From Actinoallomurus sp963736325 (GTDB taxonomy: Bacteria > Actinomycetota > Actinomycetes > Streptosporangiales > Streptosporangiaceae): a stretch of 64,000 nt of DNA. This document shows, piece after piece, positions 41,785 to 50,339 of this stretch (positions within the stretch are counted from its first letter, which is position 1; each line of letters starts with the position of its first letter). Under the pieces are notes generated by a model. The model searched no databases and was not told where the DNA came from. It worked only from the letters and a program-made list of their open reading frames with translations. Location of the stretch: assembly GCA_963736325.1 (NCBI GenBank), contig CAVTOG010000016.1, positions 568,189 through 632,188 of the forward strand. Reading direction: 5' to 3'. A program made the translations under genes and the position numbers.

Positions 41785-42711
41785 TCAGATGGTGGGGACT
41801 TCTTCCTCGAAGCGCTTGACGGACCGATGCTGCCGGTTACGTCGGTTGTCAGCTTCGATCATAGGCTTGGGGCGGTAGTAGAAATTCTCGATCTTGTAGT
41901 ACGGGCCACTCCGAGATGATGCGATCGCATAAATATAGGCGCGATCCTCATTGTCGAATCGTGCACCCTTTACGAACCGTTCCATCAATGGATCGAGGTG
42001 ACTCGGCACGAGACTCGCTTCTGGAGCACGGACCGGAAAGCAGATCCGCTCGATTTCTGGCGAGTCCCATGTGAAGCTGAAGTACACCGAGAACGCCTGT
42101 CCGCATCGTTCCAGCTCATCGTGGTTTGGAATGTCGAGACCAAGGTCTCCGATCATCTTCGATATTTTTTCGGCATCGCGTGTTTCGGTAAACGGAAAGT
42201 AGATATTGACCGACTGGCTGCGGAAATCGACGGCGATACCTGTGATGTCGTTCAGGCCGTGCCGGGCAAAATAGCTCAGGTTGCCACGCACGCTTGGTGG
42301 CATGGCGGAGGCCTGGCTAATCGCCTCGACGGACTGTGAGCCGTCATCCGGATAAATGCACCAGATCTTCTCGAAGCCCGACGTGACCCCGATATCCACG
42401 CCGCGGAGCATGACAGACCCGCGCTCCTGGATTTCGTGGTAGAGCCTGTCGGCCGAGTGGTTCGTCTTGGCGGTAAGGTTCCGGTCGAGGGCCAGCAGAT
42501 AAGGATCCGGATCGCCGGCGGGCGCGATATAGCGAACGCTCAGCTCGCCGCTCTTCCGGGCGTTCGTTGTCGTTCGCAGGGCCACGGCAGCGCTGGTGAA
42601 GCCAGCTTCGTACGCCCGCAGAATCGGCCACAGTTTGTTGCGATCACAGGGCACCCCGAGGTCGTGCGCGGTGTCGGCGACCGCCGAATAGACGCTCTCC
42701 AGATCGGGCAT
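41785..42711 (-). CDS. ABBA-fold aromatic prenyltransferase (NphB/CloQ type)
   Basis: 308 residues, the same length as NphB. Collinear landmarks with NphB are DPYLLALDRNL, VTSGFEKIWCIYPDD, MPPSVRGNLSYFARHGL, DFRSQSVNIYF, CGQAFSVYFSFTWDSPEIER, ICFPV and YYKIENFYY. These enzymes attach a prenyl chain to aromatic small molecules. NphB binds Mg through Asp62 in ELD; here the motif is ELS (Ser58), as in Mg-independent CloQ/Fnq26-type enzymes. ATG at 42711 follows AGGAGAGGG. There is no biosynthetic neighbour. GC content is lower than in the core genes, which fits acquisition. Confidence 0.88.
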   Translation of the reverse strand: MPDLESVYSAVADTAHDLGVPCDRNKLWPILRAYEAGFTSAAVALRTTTNARKSGELSVRYIAPAGDPDPYLLALDRNLTAKTNHSADRLYHEIQERGSVMLRGVDIGVTSGFEKIWCIYPDDGSQSVEAISQASAMPPSVRGNLSYFARHGLNDITGIAVDFRSQSVNIYFPFTETRDAEKISKMIGDLGLDIPNHDELERCGQAFSVYFSFTWDSPEIERICFPVRAPEASLVPSHLDPLMERFVKGARFDNEDRAYIYAIASSRSGPYYKIENFYYRPKPMIEADNRRNRQHRSVKRFEEEVPTI

Positions 42712-43635
42712 TGATCCCTCTCCTTTCAGTGAGCACGGCCAGACCTCCTCGGTGAGTCCAGACGATCCCGCGATGATCGGCATGACCGAGTGCACGCGGC
42801 GTCGGCGAGATCGGCCGTGCGGCCACCGGACCAGGCGGAAGAACACACGCATGTCATCGATGAGCAGTTTGGGTCGTCCGCTGGCCGACGATGTCGGTGG
42901 GCCGGGTCCGATTTATTCTAGAAACGAGGTAAATGTAGCGCTTGGTCACCGGCGGTGCGACTGCTAGGGAAGCTTTTTTTAGGGAAGTATGAGCAGTCAG
43001 CGGGCGCGCTGACACAGCCGGTCACCTCCATTGGAGCTTGCCGGCCGCTGCGGTGTTCTCCCTCGTCTGGTGATGTGACTTCGACGTTCGACCGTCAGGC
43101 GCAACGGCCCGGACCGCCGTTCGCCTGCTGGATCCGTCCCAGACTGCCTCGCCTGAGATCGCCCCAGGAGGCCGGAGCAGAGCCGAGAGGGCTTGCGTCG
43201 TTCGGTCACCGGTCGGGTTGCCGCGAGTAGCGCAGCTCCATTGTGTCGGTGTGGTGTGACCACTTCAGAGGGAGGTGCTGGCTGCCGCTCTTGAGAAGGT
43301 CGATGCCCGGCGATCCGGGCCCGCGCCGCGCTGACCGCGCTATCAGCCCGTGCGCAGGTGATCGGGCAAGATACGGGCGACTCGCACGTCTTGCGATACC
43401 AGCGGGTTGCGAGGCGGCACGCCAGTCTGATCGCTGGCGCCCGTCCCGGTTCCAAGGTCTCTCTCGGTTCATCAGGCCGTTACGCGTCGTACGGCCTGGC
43501 TCGGCCTGTCCTCGAACAACGCGGATGCTGCAGACGGCAATGGTGACGGCAACGCCCGCAACCGGAGACGCTCACGTGCACACGCTCAGCACCGTCTACC
43601 TCGGCTAACGTGACAGGGCCAGGTATCTCCGTATT
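42712..43635. other. Non-coding stretch between prenyltransferase and att copy 2
   Basis: About 0.9 kb without a convincing reading frame. A T-run near 42970 and AT-rich patches near 42910-42940 could be the prenyltransferase promoter region. TGACGGCAACG at 43544-43554 is an arm-type repeat. Confidence 0.5.
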
Positions 43636-43710
43636 CCTTGTAAGCGGCAGGTCGCCGGTTCGAATCCGGCCGGAGGCTCCACCCATGACCAGGCAAAAGA
43701 CCCTGAGCGA
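43636..43710 (+). repeat. Attachment-site copy 2 (tRNA-Thr 3' end)
   Basis: 64 identical bases to 41105-41168, then one mismatch and ten more identical bases. No tRNA 5' half precedes it, so it is a duplicated att core, not a tRNA gene. TGACAGCAACG follows at 43730-43740. Confidence 0.85.
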
Positions 43711-43743
43711 AGATCGCTCGGCCCTCTTTTGACAGCAACGGCC

Positions 43744-43827
43744 TTAGCCGAGGGCGTGTCCCAGCTTCCGCAACGCCCGTTGCTTCTCGTCGAGTGCGGC
43801 GTGCGCGTAGATCGTCATCGTGACCTC
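43744..43827 (-). pseudogene. Second integrase fragment (last 27 codons)
   Basis: The minus strand reads EVTMTIYAHAALDEKQRALR and KLGHALG, then stop. It matches the end of the integrase at 41226 (EVTMTIYAHTALTEKQRALG) at the same distance from the attachment copy. Upstream the similarity ends abruptly. Confidence 0.8.
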
Positions 43828-44061
43828 CCGCCGACTTCCCAAGCTGGGGGTGTGGCTGCACGAGAGGTGACCGAATGGCGGCCACCGTTCGCGTGGTGGA
43901 CATGGCTGGCCGGATGGCATGAACTGACTGCATAGGGAGCACTAGGTGTACTGACCACGGACGTTGGTAACGCGACACGGCTGGATGATCTTGAAATAGA
44001 GAGGACCTCCTGGCGAGGTGTGTGTCACCACAACATGCACATCTCGTCCTGGAGGTCCTTC

Positions 44062-44112
44062 ATGGTCCACGCTAACGCCAAACTCACACCCCGGGGCCGA
44101 AGCACCTGGTGA
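44062..44112 (+). pseudogene. IS481-family transposase N-terminal scar
   Basis: MVHANAKLTPRGRSTW then stop. Actinobacterial IS481 transposases begin with M-A/V-HANA-LTPRGR. The upstream GGAGGTCC ribosome-binding site and the left-end-like sequence (GGACCTCC...GGAGGTCC) remain, but the rest of the gene is gone. Confidence 0.6.
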
Positions 44113-44245
44113 GACCAGGACATCACAAGGGCGGTCAGCGCATGGCTTTCAAGGCGCTGTTCGACGGTGCTGTTAATGATCCGATACGGCGCACGAGGTA
44201 TGGCGATCGCTGTCCGACCGTCTAGCAATACGTCGACGGGCCAGG

Positions 44246-44482
44246 TCATCGCGCCATCAAGAAGTCGCGGCCGGGTAGGCGGGTGTCAAGGCCTCCGTAT
44301 CGCTCGTCGAAAGCGACCACGGCGACAACCACCTCAGCCGGCGCGGGACCCTCGTTGCCGTGGTCATCGACGGTGCATTGGCGACTCCACCCGCTCGGCC
44401 GACATGGACTGATAGGCGCGCCGTTGGCAGCTAGGAAGCCGCGGACCCGTACCGAAAGAAAAGGATCGTCAAGGACATACAC
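44246..44482 (-). CDS. Hypothetical protein, probably a decayed fragment
   Basis: 78 residues from a GTG at 44482 (VYVLDDPFLSVRVRGFLAAN ... VVAFDERYGGLDTRLPG). The FDERYGGL stretch is reminiscent of small immunity-like proteins near actinomycete toxins, but I cannot assign a family. It overlaps the end of the next small frame. Confidence 0.3.
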   Translation of the reverse strand: MYVLDDPFLSVRVRGFLAANGAPISPCRPSGWSRQCTVDDHGNEGPAPAEVVVAVVAFDERYGGLDTRLPGRDFLMAR

Positions 44483-44639
44483 CGCACCGAACTAAGGCTC
44501 GCGAAACATCTGCGATCGAACTTATTGGCTTCCAAAGAGCGAACTGGTCGAGTTCGGACTCGCAGAAGCGATGGAGTAACGCGACGAGTGTGTCGAACTC
44601 ATGCTCGGAGAGGTGGCCACAGGCCGGATTTTCGCTCAT
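44469..44639 (-). CDS. Small hypothetical protein (56 residues)
   Basis: It begins MSENPACGHLSEHEFDTLVA and continues LLHRFCESELDQFALWKP. The first two thirds look like a genuine helical protein with acceptable codon use; the tail (SSIADVSRALVRCGVCP) may have been frameshifted. No clear ribosome-binding site. Possibly a truncated gene in the island. Confidence 0.35.
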   Translation of the reverse strand: MSENPACGHLSEHEFDTLVALLHRFCESELDQFALWKPISSIADVSRALVRCGVCP

Positions 44640-44824
44640 GCGGGCGCCCTGCGTTCGGCAGTCCGCAGCCCGGTGTCGCCCAGGGGCACGGATGAGCGGA
44701 GCGCGACGTCATCCAGGAAGCCGGCGGTCCGCCAGCGCGGGATATGTGGGGGATGACCCATCCCGCCAATGAGACATTGCTAGTAATAGCCCAGGTCAGC
44801 CGATGACTAGGGGAGCGATTACCG

Positions 44825-44960
44825 GCGTCGAGGCCGGCGTGCTCCCGGATGCGGCCCCAGCTCCGGCAAAGGTTGTCCAGCTCCATCGATGTTCTGGCGA
44901 GGGTTGGGAAGACGAGATGTTGTCCTTCCAGTTCTTAGTGGGCCTGTCAATCCCCTCAAA
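44825..44960 (-). pseudogene. Third integrase fragment, cut by IS3
   Basis: The minus strand encodes MELDNLCRSWGRIREHAGLDA and, in another frame just upstream, TKNWKDNISSSQPSPEH-like sequence. These match MEPDNLRRSWGRIRERAGIDA and the KIWKDNNLIFPSL region of the integrase at 41226. The fragment stops at the left end of the IS3 element. Confidence 0.7.
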
Positions 44961-44974
44961 GCGTGGAGACGTTC

Positions 44975-45910
44975 TTATGCCACTTCGGCCCTGAGCTGGG
45001 CCGTTGATGCTTTCCTCGCTTCTGTCATCTGACGTTCGAAGGGGATCGGGGCGAGCCCGTCGTTGGCGCTGTGTCTCCTGCGGGTGTTGTAGAAGTCGGC
45101 GATCCAGGTCGCGACCTTGATGCGTGCCTCGGCGCGGGTGGTGAAACGCTGCCGGTGGACGAACTCGACCTTGAGCGTGCTGTTGAACGCCTCGGCGGCG
45201 GCGTTGTCGAGCGCGCACCCGACCCGGCCCATCGACTGGACTACGCCGAAGGCGCGACAGGCGGCTGCGGTACGGGCCGCGGTGTACTCCGACCCGCGGC
45301 CGGAGTGAAAGATCACCCCGTCGACGTCACCGCCGCGCGTCGCGGCCGCCATCTGCAGCGACGCCACCACCAGGGCCGCGTCGTGGTGGCTGCTCATGGC
45401 GTGGCCGAGCATCCGCCGAGAGAACAGGTCCTCGGTCGTCGCCAGATACAGCGGCCCCTCCTCGGTGTCGATCTGGGTGACGTCCCCGACCCACAACACA
45501 TCCGGCGCCACGGCGGTGAAGGCGCGGCGCACCAGGTCAGGGGCCGCCGGGCGGCGCCCCTGGCGCGTCAAGGATCTACGCCGCTTGAGCGGACGGCCGG
45601 CCAGCCCTAGCTCGGCCATCCGCCCCGCGACGGTGTTGACCGATACCTTCCAGCCCGCCTCCCGCAGGTCACGGGTGATCCGCGGCGAGCCGTAGGTGCC
45701 ACCCGAAGCGGTGAACAACCGCCCGATCTCCGAATCCAGCCGGGCCCGCCGCCGCTCACGTGCGGTCGGGGCACGGTCGATCCACTTGTAGAACCAGGAC
45801 TGGGAAACCTCCAGCGCCCGGCAGGCGATCGTGTGCGGGATGCCGTGCTCGGTCCTGCAAGACTCGATGAACTCCGCAACGATCATCGGTTCATCGAGTC
45901 CTTCACCCAC
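44975..45910 (-). CDS. IS3 transposase OrfB, catalytic Asp replaced
   Basis: 311 residues. HTH_21-like start, then the rve integrase core. The first Asp is in WVGDVTQIDT and the Glu in NAAAEAFNSTLKVEF. The second DDE position, normally HSDRGS or HADRGS, reads HSGRGSEYT, so the metal-binding Asp is Gly. The element is probably immobile unless helped in trans. OrfB overlaps OrfA by 28 bp and would be made by -1 frameshifting as an OrfAB fusion. Confidence 0.92.
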   Translation of the reverse strand: MGEGLDEPMIVAEFIESCRTEHGIPHTIACRALEVSQSWFYKWIDRAPTARERRRARLDSEIGRLFTASGGTYGSPRITRDLREAGWKVSVNTVAGRMAELGLAGRPLKRRRSLTRQGRRPAAPDLVRRAFTAVAPDVLWVGDVTQIDTEEGPLYLATTEDLFSRRMLGHAMSSHHDAALVVASLQMAAATRGGDVDGVIFHSGRGSEYTAARTAAACRAFGVVQSMGRVGCALDNAAAEAFNSTLKVEFVHRQRFTTRAEARIKVATWIADFYNTRRRHSANDGLAPIPFERQMTEARKASTAQLRAEVA

Positions 45911-46236
45911 AGGACCACGGATCGCTTGAGCACCTCACGCTCCATCTCAAGCTCAGCGCGTTCCTTCTCCCACGCCGCCTTTTGACGAGCGTGCTCCCGG
46001 GCCATCTCGGCCTTGAGCCTGCGCAGTTCAGCCAGCTCACGACGTTCGGCCTCATCCAACGCGCCGGCCTCGCCCTCGCCAGCGCGTTCGCGGTCGAGCT
46101 TCACCCAGTTATGCAGCGTGTACGGGCTGATCCCCAGATCACGCGCGACCTGCGCGACCGGCTTACCGGTCTCCTTGACGATCCGCACCGCCCCGGCACG
46201 GAACTCCGGATCGAACCGGCGTCTTTGTTCTCCCAC
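45883..46236 (-). CDS. IS3 OrfA, DNA-binding subunit
   Basis: 117 residues. HTH motif RFDPEFRAGAVRIVKETGKP and VAQVARDLGISPYTLHNWVK, followed by a leucine-zipper-like coiled coil (ELAELRRLKAEMAREHARQK). GTG start at 46236, close to the right inverted repeat. Confidence 0.92.
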   Translation of the reverse strand: MGEQRRRFDPEFRAGAVRIVKETGKPVAQVARDLGISPYTLHNWVKLDRERAGEGEAGALDEAERRELAELRRLKAEMAREHARQKAAWEKERAELEMEREVLKRSVVLWVKDSMNR

Positions 46237-46270
46237 GACCCAACCATCTCTCTGGTTCGGGTCTCCACGC

Positions 46271-46856
46271 TACGAGGGGAAGCACACTGCACGACGTCTA
46301 CGACGCCGTGCAGCGGACCGATCTGACGCCTAGCCAACGGGCCATCGTCGATGACATCCTGCGCAACCCCAACCCGGGCATGCGGCTGGAGCAGTGGCTC
46401 AACAAGGCCGGTCAGCGTGGCTTCCTCACGCAGTACTTCGGCAAATTCCCGGCCGTGGCGGATGTCACACATCGGATCAACGAGCTCGACGCGGCGCTGA
46501 ATCACCCGCTGCCCGAAGGCGTCCAGACCCAGCGTGGTCTCCACGACGTAAAATTCATGGACGGCTTCGACCCGAAGAACATCAAGGCGCTGGAGGGTAA
46601 GGTCCAGACCGAGCCCGGCTATATGTCCACGTCGCTGGGCAAGGACCCAGCCGTGGTCGACGGTAACCCCTTCGAGTACAACCTTCACCTCAACGTGCCG
46701 AAGGGCGCACCGGGCCTGTGGCTGGGCAAGTCCAGTATCTTCCCGGACCAGCGGGAGCTGATCCTGCCGCGTGGCACCCGGTACCGCATCACCCGAATAA
46801 CGCCCAACGGCCACGGCGGGTTCGACATCGACGCCGACGTTCTCCCGCCCGCGTGA
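46271..46856 (+). pseudogene. C3-like ADP-ribosyltransferase toxin domain, 5' end cut by IS3
   Basis: The frame is open from the IS3 end and codes for about 195 residues, starting LHDVYDAVQRTDLTPSQ; the first in-frame GTG is 46308. Counting from there, Arg76 (VQTQRGL), the STS motif at 107-109 (YMSTSLG) and QxE at 148-150 (PDQRELILPRGT) form the R-S-E triad of Rho/Asn-type mono-ADP-ribosyltransferases. No secretion or trafficking domain remains. It looks like the C-terminal toxin module of a polymorphic toxin whose N-terminal part was replaced or displaced by the insertion. The next gene may be its immunity protein. Confidence 0.75.
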
Positions 46857-46891
46857 CCGTATGTCCGATCGAAGTGAAGGGAATGTGACTC

Positions 46892-47767
46892 ATGAGTGGG
46901 CCGAATGAGCACGATGGTCCGCTGGCCTGGGGCAGCCGGAGCGCGCCACCGTCGCCGCCCGGGAGTCCTCCGCGGGGTGGCGGTGCTTTCGAGCCTCCCT
47001 CCGGGCCCCCGCCCGGCACCTACGCGCTCACTGCCAAGGGGCACATCCGCTACGTACCCGTCACCCGCGCGGGTGAGGTGATCGGCTACCTGTGGGCGTC
47101 GTCGGCCGAGGGCGCGGCTGGGTTCGTACGGAGGCTGGACGCGCCGCCGGCGACATTCCGGTCTCCGCTGGTGTGGTCGGACCGTCTGCAGGACGCCTTC
47201 GCGGCGCAGGTGCCGTCGGGTGAGGTGCTGCGCCGCTGGGCGGGCGAGCCCGAAGACCCCGACGGCGGGGCGGTGGTCGCCGACGCGCAGGAGCAGGATG
47301 CGGAGAACCTCGCGGAGCTCTATGAGATCGCCAACCCCGGCAGCGAGCCGCCTCCCGAGTCCTTGGCCCCTGACCTGCCCGAAGGGTTCCTGGATCGGTC
47401 GAAGGGCTGGGGTGACCTGTCGCCCCTCACGCTGGACCAACCCGGATACGATTTCCGTACCGACTCGCCGGTGCGCTACCTGCCGGTGACCAAGAGAGGA
47501 AACGTGCTCGGCTACCTGTGGGCGTCGATCGCCGATGAGGCGGCCGACTACCTGCAGCGAAACGCGGCCGGGGCCGAGGGTTTCCTGGCCGGGGGGCTGT
47601 GGATGGCGCGGCTGGAGCAGAGCAAGAAGGAGGGACTCCCCGCCCTGGAGGCGCTGCGCCGCTGGATCGGTGCGCCCGAGGACCCGGAGCGTGGCGGGAT
47701 CGCCGCCGGCGCGCAGGAGCAGGAGGCGCCCAGCCTGGACGCGCTGAAGGCCATCGCCAACCGTTGA
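46892..47767 (+). CDS. Two-repeat protein, candidate immunity protein
   Basis: 291 residues. A Pro/Gly-rich N terminus (1-45) precedes two homologous domains, about 51-148 and 193-291. Matching pieces are IRYVPVTRAGEVIGYLWAS with VRYLPVTKRGNVLGYLWAS, and EVLRRWAGEPEDPDGG with EALRRWIGAPEDPERGG; both end in AQEQ plus a helix. It starts 35 bp after the toxin domain with its own GAAGGGA site. Position suggests neutralisation of the ADP-ribosyltransferase (inference); I know no family for the repeat. Confidence 0.7.
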   Translation: MSGPNEHDGPLAWGSRSAPPSPPGSPPRGGGAFEPPSGPPPGTYALTAKGHIRYVPVTRAGEVIGYLWASSAEGAAGFVRRLDAPPATFRSPLVWSDRLQDAFAAQVPSGEVLRRWAGEPEDPDGGAVVADAQEQDAENLAELYEIANPGSEPPPESLAPDLPEGFLDRSKGWGDLSPLTLDQPGYDFRTDSPVRYLPVTKRGNVLGYLWASIADEAADYLQRNAAGAEGFLAGGLWMARLEQSKKEGLPALEALRRWIGAPEDPERGGIAAGAQEQEAPSLDALKAIANR

Positions 47768-47777
47768 CGCTGGGCCT

Positions 47778-48374
47778 GTGTTCGCGGGGCCCGACGACAC
47801 CACCTATGCCCCGTACGACCACGAACTCGTCATTGAGTTCCACAGTCGGCACGGGATGGCTCAGGAGGAGTTAGGGGAACGCCTCGGCCGTGCGATGTTT
47901 GACCGGCTCTCCGGCATCGGCAGCCCTCTCGCGCACGGTGAGGTCGGCGGGGACCTATTCGCCGAATTCTTGGCGGGCAGGGGCGTACGCGACTTTCCGC
48001 CGGGCACCGATTATGAGGAGCCGGCCCGCATCGGTCGGCTGGTCGCGCGGACCCTGCGACACCCCTGCGCGGACGCCAAGGCCTGTGGTGATCCGACATC
48101 ATGGATCACCGGCGTCATGCGGCAGTCCCTGGACACATTCTCCCTGCAGACAGTCTCGATCGACGTCCACAGTGACGGCGACGGCATCACCGCTGTCCCC
48201 CATCTCCCGTACAAGAGCCCTTCGGGCAACGCTCTTCTCCAAGGGCAGGCGAGCGAGACACTGGCCCACCGAGGAGGACTCCCGGGAGATGTCGCCTCGC
48301 TGGGAGGGCTGCTCACACGGCTGACCTTCGACGTGGTCATCATGAGGACCTCCGGCGTTGCCAAAACGAAGTGA
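47778..48374 (+). CDS. Hypothetical protein, unknown function
   Basis: 198 residues from a GTG ten bases after the two-repeat protein, so probably the same operon. No signal peptide or membrane segment. Sequence such as YDHELVIEFHSRHGMAQEEL and RIGRLVARTLRHPC gives no recognisable family. Confidence 0.55.
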   Translation: MFAGPDDTTYAPYDHELVIEFHSRHGMAQEELGERLGRAMFDRLSGIGSPLAHGEVGGDLFAEFLAGRGVRDFPPGTDYEEPARIGRLVARTLRHPCADAKACGDPTSWITGVMRQSLDTFSLQTVSIDVHSDGDGITAVPHLPYKSPSGNALLQGQASETLAHRGGLPGDVASLGGLLTRLTFDVVIMRTSGVAKTK

Positions 48375-48863
48375 TGGCGTCCGGGACACCTCTGCCCGCA
48401 GAAGCGATCGTGTCGGCGCTCGTGGCGGGCGCCCGAGCGGACGGACATGAGCGAGGAACAGCACTTGGAACGCACGTTCGGCGGAGACATCGATTTCAGG
48501 TAGCGGCAAAGGGTTTGTGCTCGTGGTAATGCAACCCCACGTCGTCCTGACCTCTCACGCCGCGCGACCGTGCCGGAACGCCCGGACGTACCGGCACGAT
48601 CAACGCATGACGTCATGGTGGCGACTAACGTTGCCGTTAGCATCAATCACGTGGCGTGGAAGGGGGCACGTTGACCGCAGGCCGGGTCCGATGGCCGCCG
48701 TACGATTCCGAAGTCACGTTCGTATATTTCCGTCGCGGCAGCTCCGCAGAGGGCTCGTCGGCCTTAGCGTCGTCTCCGTGGCGTTCCGGGCACCGCGCGG
48801 ACGGCCGGTGGGCCGTCGCTGCATACCCCCGACCTGCCCTCGCCGTCTCGTGAGGTGGCGGAC
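48375..48863. other. Intergenic stretch, no gene seen
   Basis: About 490 bp. Frames are short and have atypical codon use. It presumably holds the promoter of the MinD-like gene; no clear -35/-10 pair seen. Confidence 0.45.
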
Positions 48864-50282
48864 GTGACGGACGGTGCAGGGCCAGTGGTGACCGGCGAAG
48901 ACTGGCAGGCCGCGGTGCTTGAGGAGCTCGGTGTCGAGCCGGGGCTGACCATCTTCCCTGCCGATGAGAAACTCCCCACGGCGTCGACGGGACTCGACGA
49001 TCACTCGCGGCCCTCGCAGCCGTCCCTGGTGCCGGTCCCCTCGACGTCCGATCCGGCTCCGGCGCACCAGGTGTCCGCGTCGGCGAAAGCGCCGCCATCC
49101 GGCAGCCGGCCGGGGGAAGTCGATGGTACGGGGACGAACGGCCAGTCCCCATCGGCGTCCCCGCACGACGCGCCTCAGGATCCTGCGCTCTGGCCGTCGG
49201 GCGCGGAGTCCACTCGGCTGGACGCCGTCTACAGGCCGGTCCCCTCTCCCGAGTCGCAGGACGCCGGGGGAGTCGTTTCCGCCCATCCGCTCGGCCCCCG
49301 GTTCCCCGCCCATCCGGCCTCAGCGCCACGACCCTCGATACCGCCGACCCCGACCTCGACGCCGCCCGGCCAGATCCCGCCCGGCCATCAGCAGCCGCCA
49401 CCGCCCGAGTCGGCCGGGCGGAGCATGCATGGAGACCCGTTGCTGCGCCGGGTCGGACGCGGGGTGCGGCGCGCGGTGGGCGCGTCCGCCGCGCAGGACA
49501 TGCACGACTGGACGGCGGTGGCGGACGGTCTGCGACGGCCGGTCACGACGATCCGGCGGATCATGGTGAGCAGTGTCCGCGGAGGAGCCGGGAAGACGAC
49601 GGTCGCCGCGTTGATGGCCTCCGCGCTGGCCCGCCACCGCCAGGACCGAGTCCTGCTCATCGACGCCGACCCGGGGCTCGGCTCCCTGCCGATGCGCTTC
49701 GGCATGACCGGGGCCTCGTCGCTGCGTGACTTCGCGGGGCGTCGGCCGGCCTCCTTCGAGGAGGTCGCGCCGCACCTTACCCGGACGGACGCGGGACTGT
49801 GGGTGCTTCCCGGCGCCAGCACCGCGATGGCCGACCAGCCGCTCGACCTGGCGACCTATGAGTCCGCGACCTCCGTGCTGAGCCGGTTCTTCACCGTCGT
49901 CGTGATCGACTGCGGGGCCGGCATGGTCGGGGAGCTGCAGGAGGCGATCCTCGCGAGCGCCCATGCGTGCGTCCACGTCACGCCGGCCACCACCGACGGT
50001 GCGGTCGGTGTCTGCCAGGCGCTGGACTGGATGGAACGGAAGGGGTTCGGAAGACTCCTGCCGCGCACGGTGACCGTGTTCGCCACCCATGCTCCACATG
50101 CCAGGCCCGACCTCCACCGGGTCGCCGGGCTCCTGCGCGACAACGGAGTAGGTGTCATGTACATGCCCTACGACCGCCATCTCGCCTCGGGCGGGGTGCT
50201 CGTCCCCACCCTGCTGGCCGAGTCCACCCGTACGGCCGCGCTCGCACTCGCCGCCGAGACACTGACCCGGGCGAATCAGTGA
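48864..50282 (+). CDS. MinD/ParA-like ATPase with long disordered N terminus
   Basis: 472 residues. Residues 1-200 are Pro/Ser/Ala-rich and disordered. The C-terminal half is a deviant-Walker P-loop ATPase: SVRGGAGKTTVAA (Walker A'), VLLIDADPGLGSLP and VVVIDCGAGM. Such proteins accompany type VII (ESX-like) secretion or toxin loci in actinomycetes, which fits the neighbouring toxin domain, though no ESX gene is present. The GTG at 48864 has GAGGTGG upstream; 48855 is an alternative start. Confidence 0.82.
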   Translation: MTDGAGPVVTGEDWQAAVLEELGVEPGLTIFPADEKLPTASTGLDDHSRPSQPSLVPVPSTSDPAPAHQVSASAKAPPSGSRPGEVDGTGTNGQSPSASPHDAPQDPALWPSGAESTRLDAVYRPVPSPESQDAGGVVSAHPLGPRFPAHPASAPRPSIPPTPTSTPPGQIPPGHQQPPPPESAGRSMHGDPLLRRVGRGVRRAVGASAAQDMHDWTAVADGLRRPVTTIRRIMVSSVRGGAGKTTVAALMASALARHRQDRVLLIDADPGLGSLPMRFGMTGASSLRDFAGRRPASFEEVAPHLTRTDAGLWVLPGASTAMADQPLDLATYESATSVLSRFFTVVVIDCGAGMVGELQEAILASAHACVHVTPATTDGAVGVCQALDWMERKGFGRLLPRTVTVFATHAPHARPDLHRVAGLLRDNGVGVMYMPYDRHLASGGVLVPTLLAESTRTAALALAAETLTRANQ

Positions 50283-50339
50283 TCAAGCGAGGCAGGACTC
50301 GCCCTTGCATTCATTCATCCGGTGCAGCGTCGACATGAG

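Larger units (their letters stand above)
44961..46270 (-). mobile_element. IS3-family insertion sequence
   Basis: GCGTGGAGAC at 44961-44970 and its reverse complement at 46261-46270 are the visible terminal inverted repeats of a 1310-bp element. It carries orfA and orfB in the usual overlapping layout. Matching 3-4 bp target duplications are not seen at the ends (AAA left, TAC right), so the flanks may have been rearranged after insertion. Confidence 0.85.

Noticed and set aside
42997..43455. Minus-strand frame between prenyltransferase and att copy 2
   Set aside because: Pro/Arg-rich sequence without motifs; the stretch is better treated as non-coding.
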